Positions 9,140-22,188 of a stretch of 64,000 nucleotides of DNA are shown here, piece by piece (the first letter of the stretch is position 1; the number at the start of each line of letters is the position of its first letter). The position numbers and the translations under genes are program-made. The notes under the pieces were generated by a model. The model worked only from the letters and a program-made list of their open reading frames with translations, searched no databases and was not told the DNA's origin. The DNA is from Sporobolomyces roseus. Lineage: Eukaryota; Basidiomycota; Microbotryomycetes; Sporidiobolales; Sporidiobolaceae. The DNA is taken from the NCBI GenBank assembly GCA_016617785.1, contig JADILM010000001.1:1860001-1924000 (forward strand), read 5' to 3'.

Positions 9140-12103
9140 TCACATCGCCATACCTATCACTCCAACGTTGTAGTTACACTCGATCCTTTCACCGAGGCAA
9201 ACGATCGCTTCCTCTGTTTCTGTACCCGTCGAATCGAACGAATCGATCGTCAAATTCGAACTGTATGATTCACTATGCGGCAATCCACCTCCTCCTGAGC
9301 AGGAAGATGTAGTAGGAGATTCGTCGGTGAAGGAGAAGGATGAAGAAGTTGAAGAAATCGAGTCGTCCTGAGTTCGACGATGTTTCGATGATCCAGTGTT
9401 CATCTTCGAAGAAGGAGGAGGAGGAGAGGAGATGGAAGAGAACGTCGAAGTCGAACTTGATGCAGCGATGGATGCTAGAGTATCCTCGATTTCTCTTTCG
9501 AGATCGTTTTGAGCCCGTTTCGTAGCGGCGTAATCGTCGCTCGATTCGCCTTCCTCCTCCTCCGAAGAAGCCTCGAGTAGTGAAGGTTGAGAATTTGATC
9601 GAGAGAAGGGTTCGGGGACAGAAATTGTGAGAGGTGCGTCGCCGTATCGAGTTGCTGAGTCGTCGGATTCGTAAACTCGAGATTTTCGATGCATTCTTCG
9701 AACTGACAAGGGCGAAACGTTCTCCTTCCCTTGACTGAAGCTTGAGAGTGATCGATTCGTTGGCGAGGGAGAAGGGGAGGGAGATGGGGAAGGGGAAGGG
9801 TTGATGTCGTTCGAATCCATACCGCGAGCGATCATCGAGACTCGTTTCTGAGATGCCGTGTGGATTTGAAGGGCGTTCTCTGTGAGTGACGTCGAATCTC
9901 CATCATCAGAGAGAGTGGGAGGAGTGTGAGGCCGTTGCAGTCGCATCAAGAGATGGTTGAGGGTTTCTTCGCAATCTGACGAGTCCTCCTCGTTGGCATG
10001 TTCGACTCGGAGGGAAGAGAGGGCAGGGTGGAAATCGGTCCGAGCGATAGTTGGAACGTTGTAAGGGACAGAGGAGAACGTTGGGATCGTTGGTGAATCG
10101 AGAGAAGGGGAAAGAGGAGGAGTCGAGAGTGTGGGAGATTGTCGAAGTTCGAGAGGTGAAGGTCGATGGGGTGAGGCTTGAGTGACACTGACGACAGGTG
10201 CTGAAGGTGGTGTGAAGACTCTCTGTCGATCGCTCCGCTTCGAGGGGGCCCTAGTCGAAACTCGTACGACTTTCTTGTCGTGAACGACGGTGACTTTCGT
10301 TCCTCCTGATACCATTACTGATGGGGGAGCAGGTTCCGAGCTTCGTCTACCAGGTAAGACTCGAGTAGCGACTGCGACTTGTCGATCCCGTTGTTCTGGT
10401 GAAGGAGGGAAGACGCAAACTTCGGGAATATCGTAAGGTCTGAAAGTCGAAGTCGAGCTGAGTGCTGGGGATGGACCAGGTGACTGCATGAAGGGTTCTC
10501 CGAGACTAGGTGAGGAGGGCGCGAAGCCGTTCGAGGCTGTCCGAGGGGAGAAAGAACCGGAGAGAGGAGGGGACGAAAGTTGAGTTGGGGTAGAAGCTCC
10601 ATCTGAAACGGAGGGAGAAGGTTCTGGTGAGATGCGAGTGGGAGTCGTAGGTGAGATGGGAGCGGAAGTACCGAAAACGGGAGCAGAGGCCGGTCCATTC
10701 GAGACTGCGTTCGCGGCGAAAACGTTAAGAGGAGTTGGTCGAGAGGAAGTTCGGCGAGGGATGGGACGAGGTCGACTCAAATCGAACGAGGTGGCAGTCG
10801 TAGGTGTCACGGATCCACTCCTCAGCGATTCCATTGTCGTGGTCGAGCTCGAAGGAGAAGGACTTTGGGGAAGGGCAGGTTCCTCGTCAAAGTTGAAGTC
10901 AAGCGGCTTGTACAAGCTGAGAACGTGACTCCTCCGTTTCGATCGCTTGTCGAGCTGACTTGAACTGGACCCTTCCGACGACACTCCCTTCCCTTGACTG
11001 TTGATCTTCTTCTCCACTTCTGCGAAAACAGCATCCATCGATAATCCTTCGAACCGAATTGAAGGTATCCGTGTCTTCGACGACAGTGCTGTGCTCGTCA
11101 GAAGATCGTCCTCGGAACGGTCTCGTCGCATGTACCTCCCTCGTTGTTTCGGTGGCGAGACTTCGTCGTCTGCGTCTCCGGGAGAACCAGGTGAAGATAC
11201 GTTCGATGCCTGTCCTTCCTGGTGGCGTTCCGATTCCTTCCGCTGTCTCGCCGCTGCTTGCTCGTAGGCAGGGTCGAAGGGTGGGGAAGAAGGTGAAGGT
11301 TTGCTCGAAGTAGAGAAACGCTTGGGTCGAGGAGGAGTTTCGGGATCCGCGAGCATGGCAGCGACCATTCTCGGTACCGGAGTCGAGTTCCTTCGTCCAT
11401 CGACTGAATAACGTAAGCTTCGTGTCTCCTCCTCCTCCCGAACAGGATCGAGCTGTTCTTGCTTGACTTTCCACATTCGATGAGGAACCGCTTCACCACA
11501 GGAATCTCGACCGCTTTCCGGCGAAGAAGTGTGAGAGGTAGCTTCCGAATCCCATCCGTCGTTCGAAGAATTGAAGAGGGCGGTCGAAGCGAATGAAGAG
11601 GTCGTGCGAAAGGTCGAGAGGGAGGAATTGCTGTCCTGATGGTTGCTCTGATTCGACTGCGAGGCCATCATGGCGACGGAAGGGTGCTGACGGGGCATAT
11701 TGGAAGAGTAGGCTGAAGGAGGAGGAGGAGTGGGAAAGCCGAGAGGAAGGGAAGTCGTCGTTTGTAAAGTCGAAGGGATCGGACTCGAGATGGTCGTAGG
11801 TGATGGAGGAGGCATCTGCTGAGCTGAGTTCTTCTTCTCGGATTTCGTCCATGGGAACGAGAGTAGCTTCTTGCCTAGGCCACTTTTCGACGGATTTCCT
11901 CCTGAATGATTCACTGCCTTTCCCTTTCCACCTTCACTTCTCATCATGTACTGATCAAAATCGGAAGCACTGTAAGGAGCATTGCTGGACGTCGAGAACG
12001 CGATTGAAGTCGGCGTAGGAGGAAAGAAGGCGTCTGAAGGGGACGAGGGAGAAGCGTTCGAATGAGGTTGTCGAAGGGCAGGGGTCGATTTCTTGTTCCG
12101 CAT
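9140..12103 (-). CDS. Large Ser/Pro-rich disordered protein, 987 residues
   Basis: A single uninterrupted exon encodes 987 residues, starting MRNKKSTPALRQPHSNAS and ending NVGVIGMAM. The composition is dominated by Ser, Pro and Thr with short Arg/Lys islands, for example KKVVRVSTRAPSKRSDRQRV and GKENVSPLSVRRMHRKSR. It also has an (SP)n run near 9770-9800 and a Ser/Glu patch (EASSEEEEGESSDDY). Such proteins are often phosphorylated regulators of polarity or transcription, but no domain is recognisable. A 5' UTR intron (12217-12151, GTGAGT...TTACAG) lies just upstream, which supports transcription from this strand and the ATG at 12103. Long uninterrupted length in an intron-rich genome fits a disordered protein. 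Confidence 0.75.
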   Translation of the reverse strand: MRNKKSTPALRQPHSNASPSSPSDAFFPPTPTSIAFSTSSNAPYSASDFDQYMMRSEGGKGKAVNHSGGNPSKSGLGKKLLSFPWTKSEKKNSAQQMPPPSPTTISSPIPSTLQTTTSLPLGFPTPPPPSAYSSNMPRQHPSVAMMASQSNQSNHQDSNSSLSTFRTTSSFASTALFNSSNDGWDSEATSHTSSPESGRDSCGEAVPHRMWKVKQEQLDPVREEEETRSLRYSVDGRRNSTPVPRMVAAMLADPETPPRPKRFSTSSKPSPSSPPFDPAYEQAAARQRKESERHQEGQASNVSSPGSPGDADDEVSPPKQRGRYMRRDRSEDDLLTSTALSSKTRIPSIRFEGLSMDAVFAEVEKKINSQGKGVSSEGSSSSQLDKRSKRRSHVLSLYKPLDFNFDEEPALPQSPSPSSSTTTMESLRSGSVTPTTATSFDLSRPRPIPRRTSSRPTPLNVFAANAVSNGPASAPVFGTSAPISPTTPTRISPEPSPSVSDGASTPTQLSSPPLSGSFSPRTASNGFAPSSPSLGEPFMQSPGPSPALSSTSTFRPYDIPEVCVFPPSPEQRDRQVAVATRVLPGRRSSEPAPPSVMVSGGTKVTVVHDKKVVRVSTRAPSKRSDRQRVFTPPSAPVVSVTQASPHRPSPLELRQSPTLSTPPLSPSLDSPTIPTFSSVPYNVPTIARTDFHPALSSLRVEHANEEDSSDCEETLNHLLMRLQRPHTPPTLSDDGDSTSLTENALQIHTASQKRVSMIARGMDSNDINPSPSPSPSPSPSPTNRSLSSFSQGKENVSPLSVRRMHRKSRVYESDDSATRYGDAPLTISVPEPFSRSNSQPSLLEASSEEEEGESSDDYAATKRAQNDLEREIEDTLASIAASSSTSTFSSISSPPPPSSKMNTGSSKHRRTQDDSISSTSSSFSFTDESPTTSSCSGGGGLPHSESYSSNLTIDSFDSTGTETEEAIVCLGERIECNYNVGVIGMAM

Positions 12104-12959
12104 CGATGTAAGCGGGTAAGGGAACAGTGGATGTTCTGCTGAAGAGGATGCTGTAACGAGAACGCGTCGGATCAGCTCCGGGGACTACTCATTGAGGGTG
12201 GAAATAGAAAAACTCACCCAGTTTGACGGTTCTATCGTGTAAAGTCGAGGGGGTAAATCTGGATCGGCTCTACTGCTAGTTTCGAGTTCTACTGAGGGTC
12301 CAAGAGTCAGCGCAGAGTCGAGAGGAGAGATAACAAGACGCGCACCTTTTACTCGATTCGAAAAATAGAGTTTGAAGGAGAAGTAGTTTAGAGGAGTCGA
12401 GGGGACAGCCAGGGGTGGTATCACAGTCGGGAGTAAAGCTGTACGCTGCAATCCTAGAGTTATAGGCAGTTGATGGTCGACTTTGGAGGAAGAAAAAAAA
12501 GAAGACATCGAAGGCGCGTTCGAAGATCGGTTCGAACGCGCTCGCAAAACAGCCCAGGGACGATCGCATCAAAAGCTGTACCTTTTTCTCGAACTCCACT
12601 TTCATTCGTCTCAGCTGGGCAAGGTATGCGACAAAGTTCGCACTTTCGCAGTCTCCTGACCTATCTCTCGAAGTCTTTTCGACGCTTCGTTCAGCTCGCT
12701 GCAGCTCTGCTTTCCAACTCGAAGAAAGCGCATTCACCAAAGTTCGGTCAAGAGAAGCTTTCGAACCGAGAGAAGCGAAGGTATTCTTTTGTGAATTTTG
12801 CGATGGAATCGTAGGTGTTCATCACTCAAAGTTCATTCAGCCGACTACAGCGATGCTTTTGCGTCGAGTCTGAGATGTACGGGAGGAAGACGATCAAAGA
12901 GTAAGACAAGAGCGAAGGAGACGAGAGGAAGGGAAAAGCGTTTCTTCGCAAAGCGTCCT
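12104..12959. other. Long 5' region with a coiled-coil frame of uncertain status
   Basis: It holds the 5' UTR intron of the 987-residue gene (12217-12151). Further up, a minus-strand open frame (about 12780-12581) is helical (NALSSSWKAELQRAERSVEK, LAQLRRMKVEFEKK) and stops at a possible GTACAG donor. The parallel frame also reads as helix (ELNEASKRLREIGQETAKVR), and an ATG at 12821 opens a third. I could not build one consistent gene. Confidence 0.3.
12151..12217 (-). other. 5' UTR intron of the 987-residue gene
   Basis: A GTGAGT donor, GCTGATCC branch-like motif and TTACAG acceptor frame 67 nt directly upstream of the ATG at 12103. Confidence 0.5.
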
Positions 12960-13422
12960 CTACTCAGTCTGTACGGGAGGTAGGGCGTGATCAGCGGCAC
13001 CCTTGGTCAGCCGGGTATCTCCGTCGACGACCTCGAGAGCTTTGAATGCCCATCCAGGCCAGTTCCGAGCGAGCAAACGAGAATAAAAGAGGTCAAAGTG
13101 AAGGTTCTGCGTCTCCCGTCAACTTGATCCCATCGAACGCGTCTGTGTAGCGAGTATACACATTCGTAGAGGGCGCACTTTGAAGATGCGGCAGAATCAA
13201 GACCAATCGTGTTGGCTTGAGCGAGCTATCGATGAGGAATACTGAGAGAGGAAATGTGACTGAGGGTTGTGACGCTGAATCGGGGAAGTCAGTATCAGCG
13301 GAAGCCTTCCGAGCTCCTCATATACCCCTGTACAGAGTGAACAGTCGAATCGAGGTGATGGCAGGAGAGAAGCGAATCTCTTTGTAAAGTCGCGAGAGCG
13401 AGTCTGATTCCCACCACTCACC
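12960..13422 (-). CDS. Small hydrophobic protein, about 98 residues, 5' end unresolved
   Basis: Exons ending at 13422, then 13274-13162 and 13106-12960, join in consistent phase with canonical acceptors (CTGACTTCCCCGATTCAG and GTTGACGGGAGACGCAG). They read IDGLYSLIWSGRASQPS, VFLIDSSLKPTRLVLILPHL, LFYSRLLARNWPGWAF and end DHALPPVQTE. The upstream exon opens after a TTCTAG acceptor at a TG, so the start codon may be split A|TG across an intron whose donor is GTAAGG near 13506. I do not recognise the family. It is divergently placed against PSF1. Confidence 0.45.
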
Positions 13423-13568
13423 TCTCCCACTCCAGATTAAGCTGTATAGCCCATCTATCACTAGAAGACACGTTACAACACTCAAAACCAGTCCATCTGA
13501 GCCTTACTCGACTTTGTACCCCCTCTTCCGACGTTTCATCTTTAATTTCCTGTTCTCCCTCAGCGATC

Positions 13569-14336
13569 AGTCAGTACACGCTGAGATAATCTCAGAGTAC
13601 TGCTGTAGCTAATATAAACCGTCTTGCAGTGCTCGGAGACAACGCACAACAACTCGTAGTAGAATCTCATCGATCTATTCAAACCCGTTCCCTCCTCCCT
13701 TACAACACCAACATAGTCCGTACCGTCATTCGAGAATCTCACAACCTCTCCCAATCGATCAACACCACCGCCGCCCCCTTCCTCGGAACCCAAGGTGCTC
13801 AACCGACCCAAGGAGTTTCCGCCGAATTGACCATCTCTGCACTCGCACTCAGTCGGAACAAACGAGCGTTGTACGTCTACCATCAACAGAGGATCGATAC
13901 TGTCAAAGATAAATTCTGGGAAAAAGGTGGAGTTGCGAGTAACGTTTTCGCGCAAGGGATGGAGACTAGATTGAATATGACTACTTTCGATGAGGCGTTC
14001 GCGAAAGGTTATAGTGATTTATGTTTACAGTTCAAAACGAGTTGGTATACTGGTTCTACATCGACGAGGGAGAGAGATCCTTATAATGATGATGATGAGG
14101 AGATGGAAGAAGAAGAACCGATTCAATTGATGGATGCAGTCGATCTGTTTGGAGGTGGGACGGATTTGAGTCCTCCTAGGGATCTCATGGTCGATGTCAG
14201 GGTGATCAAGGATATGGGGGAAGTAGAGTTGTTGAGTGGGAATCGGATTAATTTGGAGAAAGGGAAACAGTACTTCTTACCGAGGGAGGACGTCGAAGCG
14301 ATGGTAGTTAGTGGTGCGGTGGAATTGGTAGATTGA
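13569..14336 (+). CDS. PSF1: GINS complex subunit Psf1
   Basis: GINS binds Cdc45 and Mcm2-7 to form the replicative CMG helicase. The protein shows the Psf1 N-terminus (GDNAQQLVVESHRS, LLPYNTNIVRTVI), the helix NKRALYVYHQQRIDTVKDKF, and the C-terminal B-domain (VRVIKDMGEVELLSGN, KGKQYFLPREDVEAMV). At 235 residues it is slightly longer than yeast Psf1 (about 208) because of an acidic linker (NDDDEEMEEEE). No ATG precedes the conserved GDNA. The best model splits the start codon: A at 13569, an intron 13570-13629 (GTCAGT...AGCTAAT...TTGCAG), then TG at 13630. Other A|GT donors nearby are possible. The rest is one exon. Confidence 0.85.
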
Positions 14337-14925
14337 GGGGAATAGGGCGAAGGAAGGGAGGCTGGAAACATCCACTGGAGTTACAAGACGGTTGTAAGCA
14401 CGAGAAGGGGATAAATCTCGATCGAAATTTGGGCAACGAAGGTAAGCACTGTCTCGAATTCGGGTCTCTAGGCTCTTACTGAGATCTCGGTGTACTTCAT
14501 ATGTGAGTGCAGGATGGGACGCAAACTAGTCGTTCGAACCCACCGGAGCAATCTCGCAAGTTCCGACGGATGCGATCTAACCCTCCTCGTTGCATGGATT
14601 CGAACTTAGTCGATACAGTAGGGCCTGCAGAGTATGACGATGATCAAGGCAGTGTTGAAGGGATTGCTTTAGGCGGGGAGCGTTGTCAGCGAATGAAACG
14701 AACGATATTTGCTTTCTCTAACGTTTTGCTGTAATTCTTTGATCTTTCTGATCGCGCTAGATCCTAGTGTACGAGAGTGAGTATCTCAGACAGCTGTACC
14801 TGTACAACCCTCAGCGAGTGATGTTCGAAATAAGCCGTTAAAATTCCTTATCGTTTTTGAGAGAAAAGTTGAATTCTGTAGCTTTCTCTTTCCACTCTCA
14901 CTCTCCTCACTTAACTCTATCTAAA
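14337..14925. other. Upstream region of pyruvate kinase
   Basis: There is no supported gene; one open frame (14507-14734) lacks an ATG. The last 50 nt before the PYK start are CT-rich (TTTCTCTTTCCACTCTCACT), as often seen before highly expressed fungal genes. Confidence 0.4.
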
Positions 14926-17486
<2,561 letters not shown>

Positions 17487-17887
17487 AGCCTCTCCTTCGC
17501 TCTTATCGTCGTTACTTCCCTTCGCACCCTCCTCTCCAAAATATGATCTCTTCTCTCTTTTTCGTTACTCAGTGTCTCTGTCTCCTTTCTTCCCTTGTCG
17601 TCTAGTCTTCGTTTCTCTGTGGTCTCTCTCTTTTTTTGGGCGCTGCAAGACAGCAAAAAATCAACACGATAGAATCTCTGAACTTGCCAATTTACACAAA
17701 TCTATAGAGGGCTTGTCAACTCGATTCAATCATTCACGCTCTTTTCAGGCCGTCGAGAGTGCGAGAGCTGGAGAGACAAATTGTCAGGAACCTGCGAATT
17801 CAACGATTCTTTCGAGAACTTTCTGCGCACTTTGCTCCTCACTTTTCACCTGCTTCTACTTCAAACTCTCTCTCGGCTCTTTCAATC
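17487..17887. other. Intergenic, pyrimidine-rich
   Basis: It contains the 3' end of PYK1 and the leader of the next gene. CT-rich runs dominate and no gene is visible. Confidence 0.45.
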
Positions 17888-18315
17888 ATGTCAGAGCCCA
17901 CCTCACAAGCTCCTCTCCCTCCAGCTCTCGCTTCCTCCTCCTCCTCCTCCTCCTCCTCGAAACCTCATCTCGCTCTCCCCGCACCTCCCACGTCCGAAGA
18001 CCCGATCAAACTAGACGTATCCACCGGTGAATCCGTTTCACTCTACGGTAGGCTCGGTCCAACCGTCGTCAACTCCGATGGTGTACGTCTCCCTGTTCTC
18101 TTCTCTCTCGCTCGCTCTCTCAAGCTAAATTGGAGCGGTGAGGATTTTCATAGACCTTGTCGAGGATCGTAGGGTGGAGTGAGATGGGAGAGAATGAGAG
18201 GGCGAGGATATTGAGAGTGTTGGGGAAAAGGAATGGGATTAGGCTCGAGGCGAAGAAAGAGGAATTGGGGAGGGAAACGAAGGAGGGAAGGGAAGGGAAG
18301 GTGGAGGGACAGTGA
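17888..18315 (+). CDS. Small conserved fungal protein, 118 residues
   Basis: Two exons (17888-18082, 18154-18315; GTACGT donor, TTTCATAG acceptor, phase 0). A Ser-rich start with a TCC-repeat polyserine run leads to KLDVSTGESVSLYGRLGPTV and then NSDGTLSRIVGWSEMGEN, ERARILRVLGKRNGIRLEAK. The block VNSDGTLSRI...R.LRVLGKRN.IRL matches a short fungal family I recall as uncharacterised, with no assigned reaction. It is likely soluble; the tail is Lys/Glu-rich. Confidence 0.75.
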
Positions 18316-18935
18316 GAGAATGTTATGCGAAGAGGAGAAGGGAAAAGGAGTCACAAATTGAAGAGGTGCGTTATGGAAATCTCGTCTGAGTATCTTGCGA
18401 AGATTCATTCTGATCTCGTTTCCATTCCGTGCAGCTCACCCCTTCTCGCAATCCGTAACTCATGACATCGACAAAGGCTCTTCTTGAGCCTTAGCATTGG
18501 AAGGACCCCGAAGGACTATAATAGTCGGCACAAGGGAGGAAACCTACTGCTCTCGACACCTTTCCTTACGATTCGATTCATCTCCTACATCAACTTGAGA
18601 ACGGCGGACCTCGCCGTTATAGCTATATGAGTGTACTCTAGGATACCGTTGGAGGGGTGAAATAGTCGAAGTAGTTGTGCTCAGTCTAGGAACGATGCAA
18701 ACGAATCTATTGTAATCTTCGTTTTCCTTCTTAGTGGTAGCTCTGAGAGATTTGGCGTGTTCCACAGGCATCTTCCTGAGCGCTACTCTCAGGCTATTGC
18801 GTCCAGCATTGATTGTAAGCCGAAATATTTGAACGATTCTCTGCGAAAAGTTGCGAAGTGTCCCTTGTTCAGCAACCTCTCACTTTCCAACTCGCCAAAC
18901 CTTCTGCAACTCTGGGTATTACCTCCAGCTCGACC
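18316..18935. other. Intergenic region
   Basis: No gene is well supported. A 75-codon minus-strand frame with a real ATG (18771-18544, MPVEHAKSLRATTKKENEDY) is noted, but it has no family signal and could be chance. Confidence 0.35.
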
Positions 18936-21888
18936 ATGTCGGCTCCTCGATCATTCCCACCCTCTTCGTTCCCCTTCTTCCACTTGCATCCTTTTCCCTA
19001 CTCGACTCTCCCTCCTTCACTCGACCAACTCACAACTCAAGAGATCGCCCTTTCGCACATACTACTCAATGAACTAGATCAAGGTACCTGGCGCAAGTTA
19101 GTACGGATCTGGAGGGCGAGGCGGGAGAAGGAGAGGGGATCCAGTAATCTCGATCAAACGCCCTCTTTCGCTCTACTCGATATGAGCTGGCCTATCCCTG
19201 AGGATCTGGGATTCTTGGATTCTGCTCAGCTAGCTGTACGTCAAAACGAGCTGCTGATTCAGCGTGGAAATTGGCTGATCCTTTTTCTCGGGTCGTCTCG
19301 ATCTGCAGGCTTTGCCGCTGCATCCCGATTACAAGCCTACAATGGACGAGCGTGCCAGAATGATCTTCAGGCAGCGTCGGGATCCAACATCGACTTCGAC
19401 TCCGAATGACCCCGCTCCGGCATCTGAAATCGTCTCAACAAGCGAGAATTCGACCAGCGAGGCTACTGCAGTCGAAGCGGAATCTCGAACAGTAGCTACA
19501 GCAGCTCAAGGACCACCCGATGAAGCCGTCCTGAAATCAGACCACTCCCACGTCGACTCCGATTCTCCTCTTCCTTCGACCATTCCTTCTTCCCCAGCGA
19601 CTCCACCCGAATCCGTTCATGTCCTTCCTTCGTCAAACGATGCCCTTCGTCGCTGGATGACCATCTCGAAGCCGACGGAGAAGAATAGTCGAAGCGTAGC
19701 TGCCGATTCTTTCGAATGGGAACCTGAACCTCCGCAAGCTCTCCCGACTCAGCATCTTCTCGTGCACACGATTCGTCGATCTATCTCACCTTTCTACGAG
19801 GAATCACCTTCTCCAGAACCAAACGAGGAAGAAACAGCTCGACACACGACATCTTTCTTCGATCGTTTGCAATTTGGTTCCCTTGATGGAGGTAGCACAA
19901 CTCCGTTTGATCAGCCGAATCAAGATCCTCCTGTGCTTCAGGAAGAAGTGGATAACCCTGATCTGAAACTGGAGGATCGTCTCGCACAACCTGTCTCGAC
20001 AGCTCGACAAGCTTCTGTCCCCGCCGGTGACAGCCTCTTACAACGTATCACTGGCACTCGTCCTCCTTCTCCTACCCCTTCTACTGCATCTACTTCTACT
20101 CGTCCTCCCGCGGCACAACGCAAGCCTCCTTCGAAAGGTGTCGTCCCACGATCTCTCACTAGACGATGGAATACTTTTTTGGTTCATTCAATCATCAACA
20201 AGCTACCCGAAGAGGAGATCCGAGGATTGATCATTCGACCAAACCTCCCCGAACCTGTCGCAATTCAGATCAAACGAAACCCTCCCGGTAAACGATTCTG
20301 CCTCGTGTTCGTCGCTTACTCAACTTCGGAACAACGAGACAAGGCAGCTGCTGGATTAGAAGGATTGAGTTATGGATTCCAGAAGCTCAAGCTGATCATT
20401 AAACAAGTCGAGAAACCTCCCGAAGCGTACGATTGGGATTGGTCTTCGACGAGTGAATCTTTTCAGGAGGAGTTCCATCGCGATCGACAGCAACGTGGAC
20501 CACCTCCTGCTCGGGATCGTTCTCCGAAACGACGCCGTATCTCTTCGACCAATTCTGCTCATCGACGTTCTCTCTCCCCTTTGCCTCCCTCAGATTCCTT
20601 TCGACCTCGCTCTCTTTCTCCTCGCAGACGGCACTCTCCACCTCGTCGAGCTTCTCTACGCCGAGACTCTCCCGTTCGCCTCGCCCACAGAGAGCGCTCT
20701 CGATCTCCTCCTCTTCGCAACGCTGTTCCTCCTCCTCTTTCTTCTCGAGGCAGATCTCGCAGTCCTGTTCGCCATCGAGCTCTTTCGCCACCTCCGCGAC
20801 TCGTGACCTCTCTCGATCGACCAGTACCACTCTCAATCGTCCGCAACCTCCATTCCATGATCCTGAACAATCTCCCAAACCATGTCACTCGTCAAGACGT
20901 GATCGATTTTTTCCCTCCTCGATCTTTCGTCGGACTCGCGATCAACCATCCAGACGACCGACGCTACGTACGAGTAGGAGCCCAACGACCAATCGCCCAT
21001 GGTTCAGCTTTCCTCTTGTTCGAAACTGGAGCCGAGAGGGAGAAATTTGCTCAGAGTTTCTGTAGTAAGAAGAACTTCAAGGGAAGTCCCGTACCACTCT
21101 GGTACGATCACAAGATGAAGAGGATTGAGGAATGGCTTTGGTGGGAAATGATGGAGGATTGGGCAGTCAAGAATGGTGGTCCGAAACCAGTTTCTCCTCC
21201 TCCTCGACCGGTTCGACTTCGTTCAAGGTCTCCTCCTCCTCGAGCTCGAACTGCTTCAACTCGCGATTTCTCGCCTCCTCCTCCGCCTCGATCACGCCAC
21301 GAATCTTCGAATCGATCAATGGATCCACCTTCAGATCGTTACCCTCGATCTCGCAACTACAGTAACACCGACTCTCGCCCTCCACAAGACTTTTCGTATC
21401 ATCCCGGACCGCCAAACGACTCTCACAATCGTCCTCGAGAGGCAGCCTATCGCGACGCAGATCGTCGCTACTCTACTTCCTCGAATCCACCTTTTCCTCC
21501 TCCCATCCCACCAACTTCCAATTCCCATTACCCTGCCCATAATCGATATCATACATCCCCTCAAGATCACTACCGTCCTCCTCCTCCTCCTTCATCCCAT
21601 CAACCAGAGCAACGAAAACGAGCGACTTGGTCCGAAGAACCTGAAATCCCTTTCTCTCCTGCTATCCCTTCCTCACATTTCCCAACTCCTCAACATTTCC
21701 CCGCGCCATACTACTCTTCCACCGCACCTTCAGCTGATCCTTTTCGACCGGATTATCATTCGAATTACGTTGTTCCTCCCGATCTTCCTCCTCCGGTTCC
21801 GGTCAACGACTTTGATCCTGAAGCATTACGATCTGCGGCTGCTGCTAGATATGGGTATTCTCAGGAGACGGAGTATAGAAAGGGTTAA
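18936..21888 (+). CDS. SR-type protein with two RRM-like regions around an RS block
   Basis: Exons 18936-19235 and 19309-21888 (GTACGT donor, ATCTGCAG acceptor, phase 0) give 959 residues. An N-terminal helical part (LSHILLNELDQGTWRKLVRI) and a disordered stretch are followed by an RRM-like fold (FLVHSIINKLPEEEIRGLII, RFCLVFVAYSTSEQRDKAAA). Then comes an RS/SP-rich block (RRRISSTNSAHRRSLSPLPP, RRRHSPPRRASLRRDSPVRL), a second RRM-like region (MILNNLPNHVTRQDVIDFFP, HGSAFLLFETGAEREKFAQS) and a Pro/Arg/Tyr-rich tail. This predicts a nuclear RNA-binding or splicing-related factor. RNP motifs are poorly conserved, so the RRM calls are by pattern and moderately sure. Confidence 0.75.
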
Positions 21889-22134
21889 TCAGATGTTGGA
21901 TCTTGTTTGTACTAAACTATACGATTCTTTTTCGTTTCGTCTGCGACACCTTGTTTACTTGCAAACTATTCTCTAGCTTTGTTCGTATCAGGCAGTGTGA
22001 AAGGAATCTCAGAGATCGATGAGGGGATCGGTCTCGCGACAGTTCAGAGAAACTTCCGCGAAGTTTTGCTTTTCGTTCTTCACAAACTCCGATCTCTCCG
22101 ATCTCGCACAAACCAGCTCCAGAGCTAGGAGCCA

Positions 22135-22187
22135 GTAAGTTGCTCAGATACAATGCTAAAGGCCAAGCTAACTCATCCTCTCTGCAG
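22135..22187 (+). other. 5' UTR intron of the PPR gene
   Basis: GTAAGT donor, AGCTAACTC branch and CTGCAG acceptor end two bases before the ATG at 22189. This removes an upstream in-frame ATG at 22153. Confidence 0.6.
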
Positions 22188-22188
22188 A

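Noticed and set aside
22153..22188. Upstream in-frame ATG for the PPR protein
   Set aside because: It lies within a GTAAGT...CTGCAG segment that looks like a 5' UTR intron, so 22189 is the better start.
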